Positions 34,115 to 41,627 of a DNA stretch of 64,000 nt are shown one piece after another. The translations under genes and the position numbers were made by a program. The stretch comes from VRUE01 sp963819755 (GTDB lineage: Bacteria; Actinomycetota; Thermoleophilia; Solirubrobacterales; 70-9). The stretch spans positions 620,001 through 684,000 of the forward strand of contig CAWFXB010000001.1 in NCBI GenBank assembly GCA_963819755.1, read 5' to 3'. Positions within the stretch are counted from its first letter, which is position 1; every line of letters begins with the position of its first letter. The notes beneath the pieces are model-generated. The model was not told where the DNA came from. It saw nothing but the letters and a program-made list of their open reading frames with translations, and did no database searches.

Positions 34115-34513
34115 GTGATCTCAATCACTTCGAAGTCGCGCTACGCCGTCGTAGCCATGGCCGAGCTGGCCCGCTCGGGAGAGCGGCCGGTGCCGATCAA
34201 GGAGTTGGCCGAGCGGCGCGGCATCCCCGAGCAGTTCCTCGAGCAGCTCTTTTCGACCCTTCGCCGGGCGGGTTTGCTGACCAGCCACCGCGGGATGAAA
34301 GGCGGCTACACGCTCGCCCGGGCCGCCGACGAGATCACCGTGCTCGAGGTGGTCCAGACCCTCGACGGCAAGGTCGGCCAGGAGGCCGATGAGGCGGGGG
34401 GCATCTGGGCCGAGGGCGTCGGCGCGCTGCGCAAGGTCTTCGGTCAGACGACGATCGCCGAAGTCGCTCGCCGCGAGGCCGAGGAGGCCGGCTCCGGGAT
34501 GTACTTCATTTAG
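34115..34513 (+). CDS. Rrf2-family transcriptional regulator without cluster cysteines
   Basis: This 132-residue winged-helix protein has SKSRYAVVAMAELA, IKELAERRGIPEQFLEQLFSTLRRAGLLTSHRGMKGGYTLAR and EITVLEVVQTLDG, the typical Rrf2 DNA-binding core. IscR, NsrR and CymR relatives that carry an Fe-S cluster use three cysteines; this protein has no cysteine at all, so the ligand is something else or none. The start is GTG 34115. Its last codons (GMYFI) lie inside a 34-bp sequence repeated at 38321, indicating that the 3' end is an integration target. Confidence 0.88.
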   Translation: MISITSKSRYAVVAMAELARSGERPVPIKELAERRGIPEQFLEQLFSTLRRAGLLTSHRGMKGGYTLARAADEITVLEVVQTLDGKVGQEADEAGGIWAEGVGALRKVFGQTTIAEVARREAEEAGSGMYFI

Positions 34514-34527
34514 ATCGGGTCGCATCG
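34494..34527 (+). repeat. attL-like direct repeat (Rrf2 gene 3' end)
   Basis: The 34-base segment shares 28 positions with 38321-38354, including the block ATGTACTTCAT and the stop TAG. Within the coding part the differences include ATT/ATC, both isoleucine, as expected if an element brought a homologous 3' end from another host. Confidence 0.65.
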
Positions 34528-34533
34528 GCATTG

Positions 34534-34557
34534 ACATTCCGCTTGTTCAAGCGGAAT
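34534..34557 (+). repeat. Perfect inverted repeat behind the Rrf2 gene
   Basis: CATTCCGCTT and AAGCGGAATG flank GTTC. The 10-bp stem lies 20 bases after the Rrf2 stop and just inside the island. It could be a terminator without T-tract or an operator. Nothing similar is found outside the right boundary, so it belongs to the element. Confidence 0.6.
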
Positions 34558-34592
34558 GCAGTCCGGTTGAATCCGGTTATTTCCGGTCCCAC

Positions 34593-34621
34593 TGGCGCAC
34601 GACTGGCGCACCAGTGGCGCA
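34593..34621 (+). repeat. Left array of three TGGCGCA direct repeats
   Basis: Copies are at 34593-34599, 34604-34610 and 34615-34621, spaced exactly 11 bases, about one helical turn. The core extends to ACTGGCGCAC in the first two. The matching array near the other end suggests binding sites for a protein acting at both element ends. Confidence 0.7.
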
Positions 34622-34676
34622 TGAGGACCGCTACCGAAACGTTTCCGCCGCACCTAGAGCTACCGTCGCTCGGCCG

Positions 34677-34871
34677 ATGAAAGGGGCGCTCAGTCAGAAA
34701 AAGGCAATCAAGCTGTTGAAGGAAAACGGCTGGACGCAGGCTCGCGGCGGTAAGCATCAGGTCAAGATGACCAAGGAGGGCTGTCGTCCAATCACGCTCC
34801 CGCAGCACAAGGGCCGCGACTACCAGCCTGGGTTGACCAGCGCGATTCTCAAGCAGGCGGGGCTACAATGA
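34677..34871 (+). CDS. hicA: HicA-type mRNA interferase toxin
   Basis: This 64-residue protein has the HicA double-stranded-RNA-binding-like fold: QKKAIKLLKENGWTQARGGKHQVKMTKEG with the active-site His in GGKHQ, then PITLPQHKGRDYQPGLTSAILKQAGL. HicA toxins cleave mRNA and tmRNA independently of translation and are neutralised by HicB. I chose ATG 34677 because the family begins here. It is the first gene after the left end of the island and is followed 13 bases later by hicB. Confidence 0.9.
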   Translation: MKGALSQKKAIKLLKENGWTQARGGKHQVKMTKEGCRPITLPQHKGRDYQPGLTSAILKQAGLQ

Positions 34872-34884
34872 GGGGGATTCAGCA

Positions 34885-35100
34885 ATGGAGTTGACCGCGC
34901 GCATCCATATCGAGGAAGGCAGCTACTGGGCAGACGTTCCAGAGCTTCCGGGCTGCTTTGCCTCTGGCGACACCCTGGACGAGCTTTTCGAGTCTCTGCA
35001 AGAGGGCGTCGCGCTTTACTTGGCCGATGAGGGCGAGCAAGGCGGCCCGCTGCACGTTGCAACGGCCACGTTGACTGATCGTCCACTCACGACTGCATAA
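34885..35100 (+). CDS. hicB: HicB-type antitoxin
   Basis: This 71-residue protein has the partially degraded RNase H-like fold of HicB: TARIHIEEGSYWADVPELPGCFASGDTLDELFESLQEGVALYLADE. It is the short form without the C-terminal DNA-binding domain seen in many HicB proteins, so autoregulation may depend on another factor. It binds HicA and masks its active site. It follows hicA on the same strand. Confidence 0.9.
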   Translation: MELTARIHIEEGSYWADVPELPGCFASGDTLDELFESLQEGVALYLADEGEQGGPLHVATATLTDRPLTTA

Positions 35101-35143
35101 GCAAGCAGTTCGTTGTAGTCAGATTCCGTCTTGCCGGGATGGC

Positions 35144-35659
35144 ATGGTGCCTGGCGTGACCGATCAGCAAGCGCTAGAGATCGCCGCAGGCCTCGTCGCC
35201 GGTAACGAATCGCAAGGCACGGAGGTTCGGGCAGTCGCGCGCAGCCTGAAGGCGCTGATGCCTGAGTTCGGCGAGCAGTGGGCGATAGTGGAGTTCCACA
35301 GCATTCCGAGCAATGAGTCGCATCCGTGGCTCCTGTCCTTGGTTGGCGAGCCGCACACGCTGTGGACGGCGTTTGTGTATCCGGCAGAGGATCCGAAATA
35401 CGAGTGGCCAAAGCTGATGGTGCAACGCTACGACGCATTGAATTGGGGGCTCAGCACAATCACGGATGCGATCCATTACGACCATGGCGCAGAGCGAGTC
35501 CTTCGGGCCTGGATGCTCAGGCTGGGAGAGGAGCGCTACGCCTTTAAAACGGATGAGATAGTCGGGCTACCGAACCCTTCGCCGGTGGAGCAGTTCGGCC
35601 GAGCCTTAGCGGCCGCTGACGGCTGGGAGATCACCGGAGTGCAGCCGGACGACGGGTAG
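35144..35659 (+). CDS. Protein of unknown function in the HicAB island
   Basis: This 171-residue soluble protein has no recognised domain. It has no signal peptide or membrane segment, is rich in Trp and Glu, and contains FGEQWAIVEFHSIPSNESHPWLLSLVGEP and MVQRYDALNWGLSTITDAIHYDHGAERVLRAW. Start options are ATG 35144 or the nearby GTG codons; no clear Shine-Dalgarno sequence decides. Base and codon use are less GC-biased than in core genes. It follows hicB by 43 bases. Confidence 0.6.
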   Translation: MVPGVTDQQALEIAAGLVAGNESQGTEVRAVARSLKALMPEFGEQWAIVEFHSIPSNESHPWLLSLVGEPHTLWTAFVYPAEDPKYEWPKLMVQRYDALNWGLSTITDAIHYDHGAERVLRAWMLRLGEERYAFKTDEIVGLPNPSPVEQFGRALAAADGWEITGVQPDDG

Positions 35660-35693
35660 GCTGCGTCCTCCTTCTGGCGCTCCACTCCAGTGG

Positions 35694-36290
35694 ATGTCTC
35701 GTCCTCGAGTCACCGTACCGTGGCCTCATGACAAGAAGCTGAGGCTTCTCGGGAGAGCGGCAAGGGGAGGGTGGGGCTGGGCCTACGACTACACCGACCA
35801 CGCGGGCCGGGTGCTGACTGTGCTCGCGCTGCTGGTCGGCACCGGCGCCATCAGCGCCCTGTCGCTCGGGTGGTGGGGACCGCTTGCCGCCGTGGTCGTC
35901 TTCGCCCTTCTCGCTCTTGGCGTCGGGGTGCTCAACGAGTGGGACGCGGCCGAGAAGCGCATCGAGTTAGACGACTACTTTCAGGAGGCGCTGACCACTT
36001 TCGAGAGGCGCTGCTACGACCACATCGCCAAGGTCGAGCGGTTCCTGACGGCCCGGAAGACGGCGGAGCCGCCCGACGAGAAGGATCAGTACACACGCGA
36101 AACGGTCGCCGCCTTCATCGAATCCGAGCACCTCGACCGCGGGATCGAGCTAATCGACTTCCTGATTGAGTGGAACTTCGTCAACCCTGCGACCCGTACG
36201 CACGTCGCAGAACCAAAGACGATCCATCAGATCGAAGACGGCCTTCTCAGCATCCGGTGGGGCGCCGAACACATGCCCGTCTACCGCTAG
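35694..36290 (+). CDS. Membrane-anchored protein of unknown function in the HicAB island
   Basis: This 198-residue protein starts with a basic N-terminus, then two adjacent hydrophobic helices (VLTVLALLVGTGAISALSLGWW and PLAAVVVFALLALGVGVL). A charged cytoplasmic domain follows, containing ERRCYDHIAKVERFL and ESEHLDRGIELIDFLIEWNFV. I recognise no family. The layout of two helices plus a soluble domain resembles accessory proteins of defence or plasmid-maintenance islands, but no function can be given. Confidence 0.6.
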   Translation: MSRPRVTVPWPHDKKLRLLGRAARGGWGWAYDYTDHAGRVLTVLALLVGTGAISALSLGWWGPLAAVVVFALLALGVGVLNEWDAAEKRIELDDYFQEALTTFERRCYDHIAKVERFLTARKTAEPPDEKDQYTRETVAAFIESEHLDRGIELIDFLIEWNFVNPATRTHVAEPKTIHQIEDGLLSIRWGAEHMPVYR

Positions 36291-36947
36291 CCCCGTCGAA
36301 GGCATGTCCCGCTGCGCGGGCGGGATAACCAAGGTGCTCCTGATGGGCGCTCGAAATCGGGCAGGGGCTGGCTGAACCTTTCCTAGTGCCTCCAACTTTA
36401 ACTGCGGAGTTGAAGCCACTTTCGCGGTTGATCGCCCTGTTGGTCAGAGCCTCGTGGATGAACGCGTAGACCAACAGACCCGCCCTGGTGATCCGGCCCG
36501 ACGTACAACCGTATGCGCATACGGTTGTGACCACTTTGGCGGCTTCTTGCCCTGTGGTTATGTGAGAGCCGGAACTTCATCGCCGCTTCGCTTCCCGCTT
36601 CGGGGGAGCCTGCGCCCATCGTTTCGCCCGTGGCTTCGCGGCCCGGCTAGGCCCAATGCCCGCCAACGCCCATCGCAGTGCCGTTTGCGGGCTTGGCGTT
36701 TTGCCGACATTCCTACGCCACCCCCGGGTCAAAACATCAAGTCGGTCAAGGCGGTCGTCCTTTCCTCCGCGTCCCTTGCACTCGACGCCTGCGCTATCGC
36801 CTCAGCGCTGGCTCCGCAGCGGCCCTCCATCACCTCGGCGACCGTAATCGCCTTGGTGCTGGCAACTCCACTTCCACAGTCGGTCCCCGACTCCGCGCTG
36901 GCTTCGCAGCGCTCCGCCGTCAATCGGTCGCAGGCTTGGAGGTCCAC
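36291..36947. other. Gene-poor stretch of the HicAB island
   Basis: No convincing gene occurs in these 657 bases: frames that stay open are in the wrong composition and lack starts with ribosome-binding sites. The only clear structure is a perfect 24-bp palindrome at 36505-36528. The last 150 bases hold short irregular repeats of a CGCTGGCTYCGCAGCG-like unit at about 36807 and 36897. Confidence 0.55.
36505..36528. promoter_or_regulatory. Perfect 24-bp palindrome, possible operator or origin site
   Basis: The half-site ACAACCGTATGC is followed immediately by its exact reverse complement, with no spacer. It lies about 420 bases upstream of the replication-relaxation gene in DNA without a gene. 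Such a site would suit a dimeric DNA-binding protein. Confidence 0.6.
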
Positions 36948-38267
36948 ATGAGTTGGAAGGCGGCAGCGGGGCTGAGATTGCCCGAGACGACCGCTGAGGT
37001 GATCGCTTCGCTCGGCGAGCATCGCGTCCTCTCCACGGCCCAGGTCCGCGCAATCCACTTGCCGGATCGCAGCCCGCGCCGCACTCAGCAAGTCCTTGCG
37101 TACCTTGAGCGGGCGGGGCTGGTCGCCTACATCGAATCTCGGCGCGCTCCCCGTCGCCTGTGGTTCCTCACCGGGAGTGGCGCTGACCTGGCGGTCGACG
37201 CCAGCGAGGTGGAGCGCCGGCCGAAAGTCCTCAGCCCCCAGCAAGCGGCGGGACCGCTGTGCGCTCACACCCTTGGCGTCAACGAGGTCGGGATCAGTTT
37301 CCTGCGCGCGGCACGAGAACGGGGCGACGAATTCGGGCCGCTCTCCTGGCGGCATGAGGTCGCCCATCCCCTCAACCGTGGTCGCGGCCGCGCTCGCCGC
37401 ACGCTGATCGCCGACGCGGTGCTGAACTACGTCCGCGACGAGGAGAGGGACATCGTTTTCGAGCAGCGCTTTGTGGAGGTGGACCGGGCCACGCTCTCGG
37501 TTGAACGTATGGTCCTTGAGCTGGCCCGCTACGGCCGCCTTTACCGCGCCCGCGACAAAGGCGGCGAGCCGCTGTGGCGTAGCCACTACCCCAGCTTCCC
37601 GCCCGTGCTCTGCGTCCTGGCCGGTGTCTCACGCAAGGCGCTGATTCGTCGGCGCAACATCGCGCTTGTGCTACTAGAAAGCAACCCGGAGCTATCGAGC
37701 GCCTATGGCGCGAGGATCTACTTCTGTCTCTTGGAGGACCTGGCGAGTCGCGGTCCCTTTGCGCCGATCTTCCGCGAGGTCGGCGAGCCGGATCGGGCGG
37801 TGAACTGGCTCGGAGAGAGAGACGCTGACGATCGAGGCATTTGTGCATCGCTGGCGCTGGGCCTCGTTGCTTGTGGTGGGGGAGGGGGCGAGTCGTCTGC
37901 GACCGATACGGCGGTTGAGGCGGCTGTGCCCACTACCTCCGCCGCTGAGGTCGAGCGGCTGATTGAGGCACTCCGCGAGGATGAAGCGCAGGCGGCGGAG
38001 GATGCACGGGCGAAGAACGAATGCGGGGATGTGACGCCCATCAAGGAATACGGCGAGGAATGCGCTAAGCCGTGGGCGGACAAGATCGTCGTCCGGCTGG
38101 CCGCGTTGGAAGCGGTTGTGAACGAGCTTAAAAGTGAGGTGGGGGCAGCCTGTCGGAAAGCCCTGGAAGGGGGCAATCCGTACATCCCCCTCGATGCCCG
38201 GAAGATCAGCAAATGCAGCCAGACGTTGGGTCAGCGCCGTGACACTGGCGCACCAACTGGCGCATAA
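36948..38267 (+). CDS. Replication-relaxation family protein joined to a lipoprotein-like C-terminus
   Basis: This 439-residue frame starts at ATG 36948, with GGAGG 6 bases upstream. Residues 1-300 match the replication-relaxation family found on actinobacterial plasmids and integrative elements: an N-terminal winged helix (VIASLGEHRVLSTAQVRAIHLPDRSPRRTQQVLAYLERAGLV) and an RRTLIADAVLNYV...FVEVDRAT nuclease-like core. From residue 301 the sequence reads ICASLALGLVACGGGGGESS, a lipobox (L-V-A-C309) as in an N-terminal lipoprotein signal. An Ala/Glu-rich helical region with three further cysteines follows. Two genes appear to have become one frame, probably by deletion. Confidence 0.7.
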   Translation: MSWKAAAGLRLPETTAEVIASLGEHRVLSTAQVRAIHLPDRSPRRTQQVLAYLERAGLVAYIESRRAPRRLWFLTGSGADLAVDASEVERRPKVLSPQQAAGPLCAHTLGVNEVGISFLRAARERGDEFGPLSWRHEVAHPLNRGRGRARRTLIADAVLNYVRDEERDIVFEQRFVEVDRATLSVERMVLELARYGRLYRARDKGGEPLWRSHYPSFPPVLCVLAGVSRKALIRRRNIALVLLESNPELSSAYGARIYFCLLEDLASRGPFAPIFREVGEPDRAVNWLGERDADDRGICASLALGLVACGGGGGESSATDTAVEAAVPTTSAAEVERLIEALREDEAQAAEDARAKNECGDVTPIKEYGEECAKPWADKIVVRLAALEAVVNELKSEVGAACRKALEGGNPYIPLDARKISKCSQTLGQRRDTGAPTGA

Positions 38268-38275
38268 CTGGCGCA
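38246..38275 (+). repeat. Right array of three TGGCGCA direct repeats
   Basis: Copies are at 38246-38252, 38258-38264 and 38269-38275 (spacings 12 and 11), in the same orientation as the left array. The array overlaps the 3' end of the replication-relaxation gene and lies 46 bases inside the right boundary repeat. Confidence 0.7.
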
Positions 38276-38320
38276 CGGCGATGGCAAACCGCTTGTCAAT
38301 GCGGGATTGCGCCCCCCAAC

Positions 38321-38354
38321 CCGGCATGTACTTCATCTAGGTCGCGTTGCCTCG
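38321..38354 (+). repeat. attR-like direct repeat
   Basis: This is the second copy of the 34-base boundary repeat, with 28 matches to 34494-34527. It encodes PGMYFI and a TAG in the frame that corresponds to the Rrf2 C-terminus, although no gene is attached to it. It is probably the displaced original 3' end of the target gene. Confidence 0.65.
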
Positions 38355-38393
38355 ACCCGAGACATTGGGGACTAATTAGGGTTAGTGGGACCA

Positions 38394-39896
38394 ATGCGAG
38401 GAGCTGCAAAGAAACATTGGAGGGGAATCCCACCCGCCGTCCTTGTCGTGGCAGCTTCGCTATTCGCGATGTGCGTCGATGCGCCGACGGTGAATGCTGC
38501 GGCTCGAGTCACGGAGTTCCGCCTTCCCAGCCTGCCGTCATATCCCAGCGCTATTGCGGCTGGCCCCAACGGCAATATGTGGTTTGCCGCGAACTATGTT
38601 CATGGGGCACTTCGCTTTGGGGAAGGAGAACTCGTTCGAGAGGTCGATCAAATCTCCGCCGATGGGAATATAAGTGCGGTTGCCAGTCACCTGAGCGCAT
38701 CCGCGGCATTTGCCGTCACGCCCGGTCCCGGCGGGAATTTCTGGTTCGTCGATGGAAATGGCATCGGAGAGATCGGGGCGAGCGGAGCGGTTACCGAATT
38801 TCCGCTGGAAACTCGGTTTCCGACGACGCACACCAATCCCAAGGCGGTCACCGAGGGGCCTGACGGAAATCTCTGGTTCGCGGCTGAGCATTCCCTGGGC
38901 AACGAAGGAGGCCCGCCGCAGAGCGTGGAAGTGGTCGGCCGCATGACTCCAACCGGCCAGGTATCGGAATTTCCGCTCATCGGGAAGGAACTTGGGCTGA
39001 TCGCGATCACCGCAGGATCTGATGGAAACGTCTGGTTCACGGAGTGGGGGGCGAACAAGATCGGGCGTGTTACGCCGTCCGGCCAGATAACGGAGTTCGC
39101 GATCCCGACGGAAAGTGCTCGTCCCTCGGGAGTTGCGGCCGGCCCCGATGGGAACATTTGGTTCACCGAGGAGCAGGCTGGCGCGATCGGACGCATCACT
39201 CCGTCCGGACAGTTCACGGAGTTCCCCCTTCTGGGCGAAGATGCCTATCCGGTGCAGATCGTCAGTGGTCCCGATGGGCGGCTCTGGTTCGTCTACGGAG
39301 TGGGAACGATCGGAACGGTCGCGCCGAATGGGACGATCACCCGCATCGAACTTCCACATAAGACCCAAGTCCATGCGATAGCTGTCGGGCCTGAAGGCGA
39401 CGTCTGGTACACGGCGGAAGGAGACGAACCGTGCCTCGGAGGTGGCGGCACCTGCCAGGAACGATTTCCCAAAGAGCCCGGCATAGTCGGGCGCATCGAA
39501 CCCGGCCCGATTGCCGTCGTGGTCAAACACGCTCGCGCCCCCGTCCGTCACCGTTGGACGAAGATCGACCTCGGCTGCGAAGGTGGACGGGCCGGCGATC
39601 TCTGTAGCGGCGTACTGCGCCTCAGGGTGCGTATCGGCTGTCATTCCGGCTCGCCCCATGTCGCACCTCGACAGACCTTTCTGATCGCCCGACGCCATTA
39701 CGCTCTGGCTGCCGACGAAAGCAGGGCAGTCGGGGTACGCCTCACGCACCAGGCGCTGCGGCTGCTCGCCCAACACTCTCGACGGCTCACCGTGAGTGCA
39801 ATCGTCAGCCTGAGAGGCGGCGAAAGCGCCAGCCGACGGCTGGTCCTACGGCAATCGACGAGACCTCGGCGACATACCAGCCACCATCGTCGCTGA
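38394..39896 (+). CDS. Secreted Vgb/NHL-type beta-propeller protein
   Basis: This 500-residue protein starts at ATG 38394 (GTG 38385 is an alternative) with a signal peptide (PPAVLVVAASLFAMCVDAPTVNA). Residues about 30-340 contain seven repeats of the type GP-G-(N/D)-WF: NMWFA, NFWFVD, NLWFAAE, NVWFTEW, NIWFTEE, RLWFVYG and DVWYTAE, predicting a seven-bladed propeller as in virginiamycin B lyase (streptogramin lyase). The C-terminal 130 residues are a Cys-containing Arg/His-rich domain similar in style to the tail of the 55084 gene. Enzymatic lyase activity should not be assumed. The DNA is visibly less GC-rich than its neighbours. Confidence 0.8.
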   Translation: MRGAAKKHWRGIPPAVLVVAASLFAMCVDAPTVNAAARVTEFRLPSLPSYPSAIAAGPNGNMWFAANYVHGALRFGEGELVREVDQISADGNISAVASHLSASAAFAVTPGPGGNFWFVDGNGIGEIGASGAVTEFPLETRFPTTHTNPKAVTEGPDGNLWFAAEHSLGNEGGPPQSVEVVGRMTPTGQVSEFPLIGKELGLIAITAGSDGNVWFTEWGANKIGRVTPSGQITEFAIPTESARPSGVAAGPDGNIWFTEEQAGAIGRITPSGQFTEFPLLGEDAYPVQIVSGPDGRLWFVYGVGTIGTVAPNGTITRIELPHKTQVHAIAVGPEGDVWYTAEGDEPCLGGGGTCQERFPKEPGIVGRIEPGPIAVVVKHARAPVRHRWTKIDLGCEGGRAGDLCSGVLRLRVRIGCHSGSPHVAPRQTFLIARRHYALAADESRAVGVRLTHQALRLLAQHSRRLTVSAIVSLRGGESASRRLVLRQSTRPRRHTSHHRR

Positions 39897-39944
39897 GCGG
39901 ACCGCGATTCTCGCGCTAGTGTCGCCGTCCATGAGCGCGAAAAG

Positions 39945-40877
39945 ATGGCGGAGATGAGGATCGGGGCTGAGGCTTCCTCTGTCGTGGGAGGGACGCCGCT
40001 GGTGTCGCTGCGGCGGCTCAGCGAGGGGTTGCCCGGGCAGGTCTGCGCGAAGCTCGAGTACTTCAACCCCGGCGGCTCGGTCAAGGACCGGATCGGGGTG
40101 GCGATGCTCGACGCGGCCGAGGAGGATGGGCTGATCGAGCGGGGGCGGTCGGTGATCGTCGAGCCGACCAGCGGCAATACCGGGATCGCGCTGGCGATGG
40201 TCTGCGCGGCGCGGGGCTACGAGCTGATCCTGACTCTGCCGGAGGGGATGAGCCGCGAGCGGGCGAAGTTGCTGCGCGCCTACGGGGCCGAGGTCCGTGA
40301 GACGCCCTCGCTCGGGGGGATGACCGAGGCGGTCGAGCTCGCCGAGGCGATCCGCGAGCAGCGTAAGGGGTTCATGCCGCAACAGTTCTCGAACCCGGCA
40401 AATCCCGAGGTGCACCGTCGCACCACCGCCGAGGAGATCTGGAACGACACCGATGGCGAGGTCGACGCCTTCGTCGCCGGGGTCGGCACCGGCGGGACGA
40501 TCACCGGGGTGGGCGGGATGCTGCGCGAACGCAAGCCCGACGCGCTGGTCGTCGCGGTCGAGCCCGCAACCTCGCCCGTGCTCTCGGGCGGCGCTCCCGG
40601 CCCACACAAGATCCAGGGCATCGGCGCTGGCTTCGTGCCGGCCGTGCTCGACCGCTCGCTGATCGCCGAGACGATCGGCATCGGCGACGAGGACGCGCTT
40701 GAGACCGCCCGCATCGCGGCGAAGCGAGAGGGGGTGCTGGCCGGCATCTCCGCCGGGGCGAACATCAAGGCGGCCCTGGAGGTGGCCGCCCGGCCGGAGA
40801 TGGAGGGGAAACGGGTGGTGACCGTGGTCTGCGACTCGGGTGAGCGGTACATGTCCCTACCCTTCTTCGCACCGTGA
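39945..40877 (+). CDS. cysK: Cysteine synthase (O-acetylserine sulfhydrylase)
   Basis: This 310-residue PLP enzyme makes cysteine from O-acetylserine and sulfide. The PLP lysine lies in GGSVKDRIG, the substrate loop is TSGNTG and the phosphate loop is GVGTGGTITGVGG. The C-terminal Ser motif (CDSGERYMS) is complete. Start choices are ATG 39945 or ATG 39954. It overlaps cysE by four bases, so both steps from serine to cysteine are coupled. CysM-type specificity cannot be excluded. Confidence 0.93.
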   Translation: MAEMRIGAEASSVVGGTPLVSLRRLSEGLPGQVCAKLEYFNPGGSVKDRIGVAMLDAAEEDGLIERGRSVIVEPTSGNTGIALAMVCAARGYELILTLPEGMSRERAKLLRAYGAEVRETPSLGGMTEAVELAEAIREQRKGFMPQQFSNPANPEVHRRTTAEEIWNDTDGEVDAFVAGVGTGGTITGVGGMLRERKPDALVVAVEPATSPVLSGGAPGPHKIQGIGAGFVPAVLDRSLIAETIGIGDEDALETARIAAKREGVLAGISAGANIKAALEVAARPEMEGKRVVTVVCDSGERYMSLPFFAP

Positions 40878-41596
40878 TCAAGCGAGTGCTCATCGAGATT
40901 CGAGCCGACATCGCCGCGGCGCGCGATCGCGACCCGGCGGCGCGGGGCGTCTCGTCCTTCGAGATCCTGATCGGCTGGGCCGGCGTGCAGGCGCTGCTCG
41001 CGCACCGACTCGCCCATGCCTTGCGCGAGGCCGGCGTGCCGGTGGTGCCAGGCGCGATCGCCTATGTCGCCCGGGCCGTGACCGGGGTCGAGATCCACCC
41101 GGCGGCCAAGATCGGGCGCGAGTTCTTCATCGACCACGGCTCCGGCGTGGTGATCGGCGAGACCGCTGAAATCGGCCGGCGGGTGACCCTGTACCAGGGG
41201 GTGACGCTGGGTGGCACCGGTTTCCAGCCCGGCAAGCGACACCCGACCCTCGGGGACAACGTCACCGTCGGCTCGGGCGCCAAGCTGCTCGGCCCGATCG
41301 CGGTCGGCGACGGCGCCAAGATCGGCGCCAACACCGTCGTCGTCGAGGACGTGCCGCCCTCCTCGACCGTGGTCGGCAACCCCGGCCATCTCGTCAAGGT
41401 GGAAGGGCGGCGCCAGGAGGGCCCGGACGCCGACTGGATCCACCTGCCCGACCCGATCGCCGAGGCGATCAAGACCCTCTCGGAGCGGATCGCAAAGCTC
41501 GAGCAGCGCCTCGCCGAGATCGACGGCGGCGAAGGCGCGAGCGGAAATGGGGAGGAGCTTCGACCCCGAACCGGCCGCTCCTCGGCTGGGGGCTGA
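40874..41596 (+). CDS. cysE: Serine O-acetyltransferase
   Basis: This 240-residue hexapeptide-repeat acyltransferase begins at GTG overlapping the cysK TGA. It has an N-terminal helical domain (DIAAARDRDPAARG), the left-handed beta-helix (IGREFFIDHGSGVVIGETAEIGRRVTLYQGVTLGGTG) with catalytic His in DHG, and the end NPGHLVKVEGR. A 60-residue C-terminal extension with a heptad-like helix (IKTLSERIAKLEQRLAEI) may add oligomerisation. CysE normally binds CysK through its C-terminus; the extra tail here makes that interaction uncertain. Confidence 0.93.
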   Translation: MIKRVLIEIRADIAAARDRDPAARGVSSFEILIGWAGVQALLAHRLAHALREAGVPVVPGAIAYVARAVTGVEIHPAAKIGREFFIDHGSGVVIGETAEIGRRVTLYQGVTLGGTGFQPGKRHPTLGDNVTVGSGAKLLGPIAVGDGAKIGANTVVVEDVPPSSTVVGNPGHLVKVEGRRQEGPDADWIHLPDPIAEAIKTLSERIAKLEQRLAEIDGGEGASGNGEELRPRTGRSSAGG

Positions 41597-41627
41597 GCCA
41601 GCCGTTCCCGTCTCTATTCTCGGAGCG

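Larger units (their letters stand above)
34494..38354. mobile_element. Integrative accessory element carrying HicAB and a replication-relaxation protein
   Basis: The segment is bounded by a 34-bp imperfect direct repeat whose left copy is the 3' end of the Rrf2 gene. Three TGGCGCA repeats at about 11-base spacing lie just inside each boundary. The cargo is a HicA/HicB toxin-antitoxin pair, two unknown proteins, a gene-poor stretch with a perfect 24-bp palindrome and a RepRlx-type protein. Codon and base use differ from the surrounding operons. No integrase or recombinase gene is present, so it is probably a remnant or a passively mobilised element. The boundaries are inferred from the repeats. 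Confidence 0.65.

Noticed and set aside
34593..34621. CRISPR-like array from the TGGCGCA repeats
   Set aside because: Units are only 7-10 bases with 4-base gaps; there are no spacers of CRISPR size and no cas genes.
36299..36534. Minus-strand frame of about 79 codons in the gene-poor stretch
   Set aside because: The translated text resembles neither a recombinase nor another known protein, has no ribosome-binding site, and its start lies next to the 24-bp palindrome. I looked for an integrase remnant here and could not support one.
38394..39896. Calling the propeller protein virginiamycin B lyase
   Set aside because: The repeat motif is shared by many secreted propellers of other function, and the protein has a long extra C-terminal domain.
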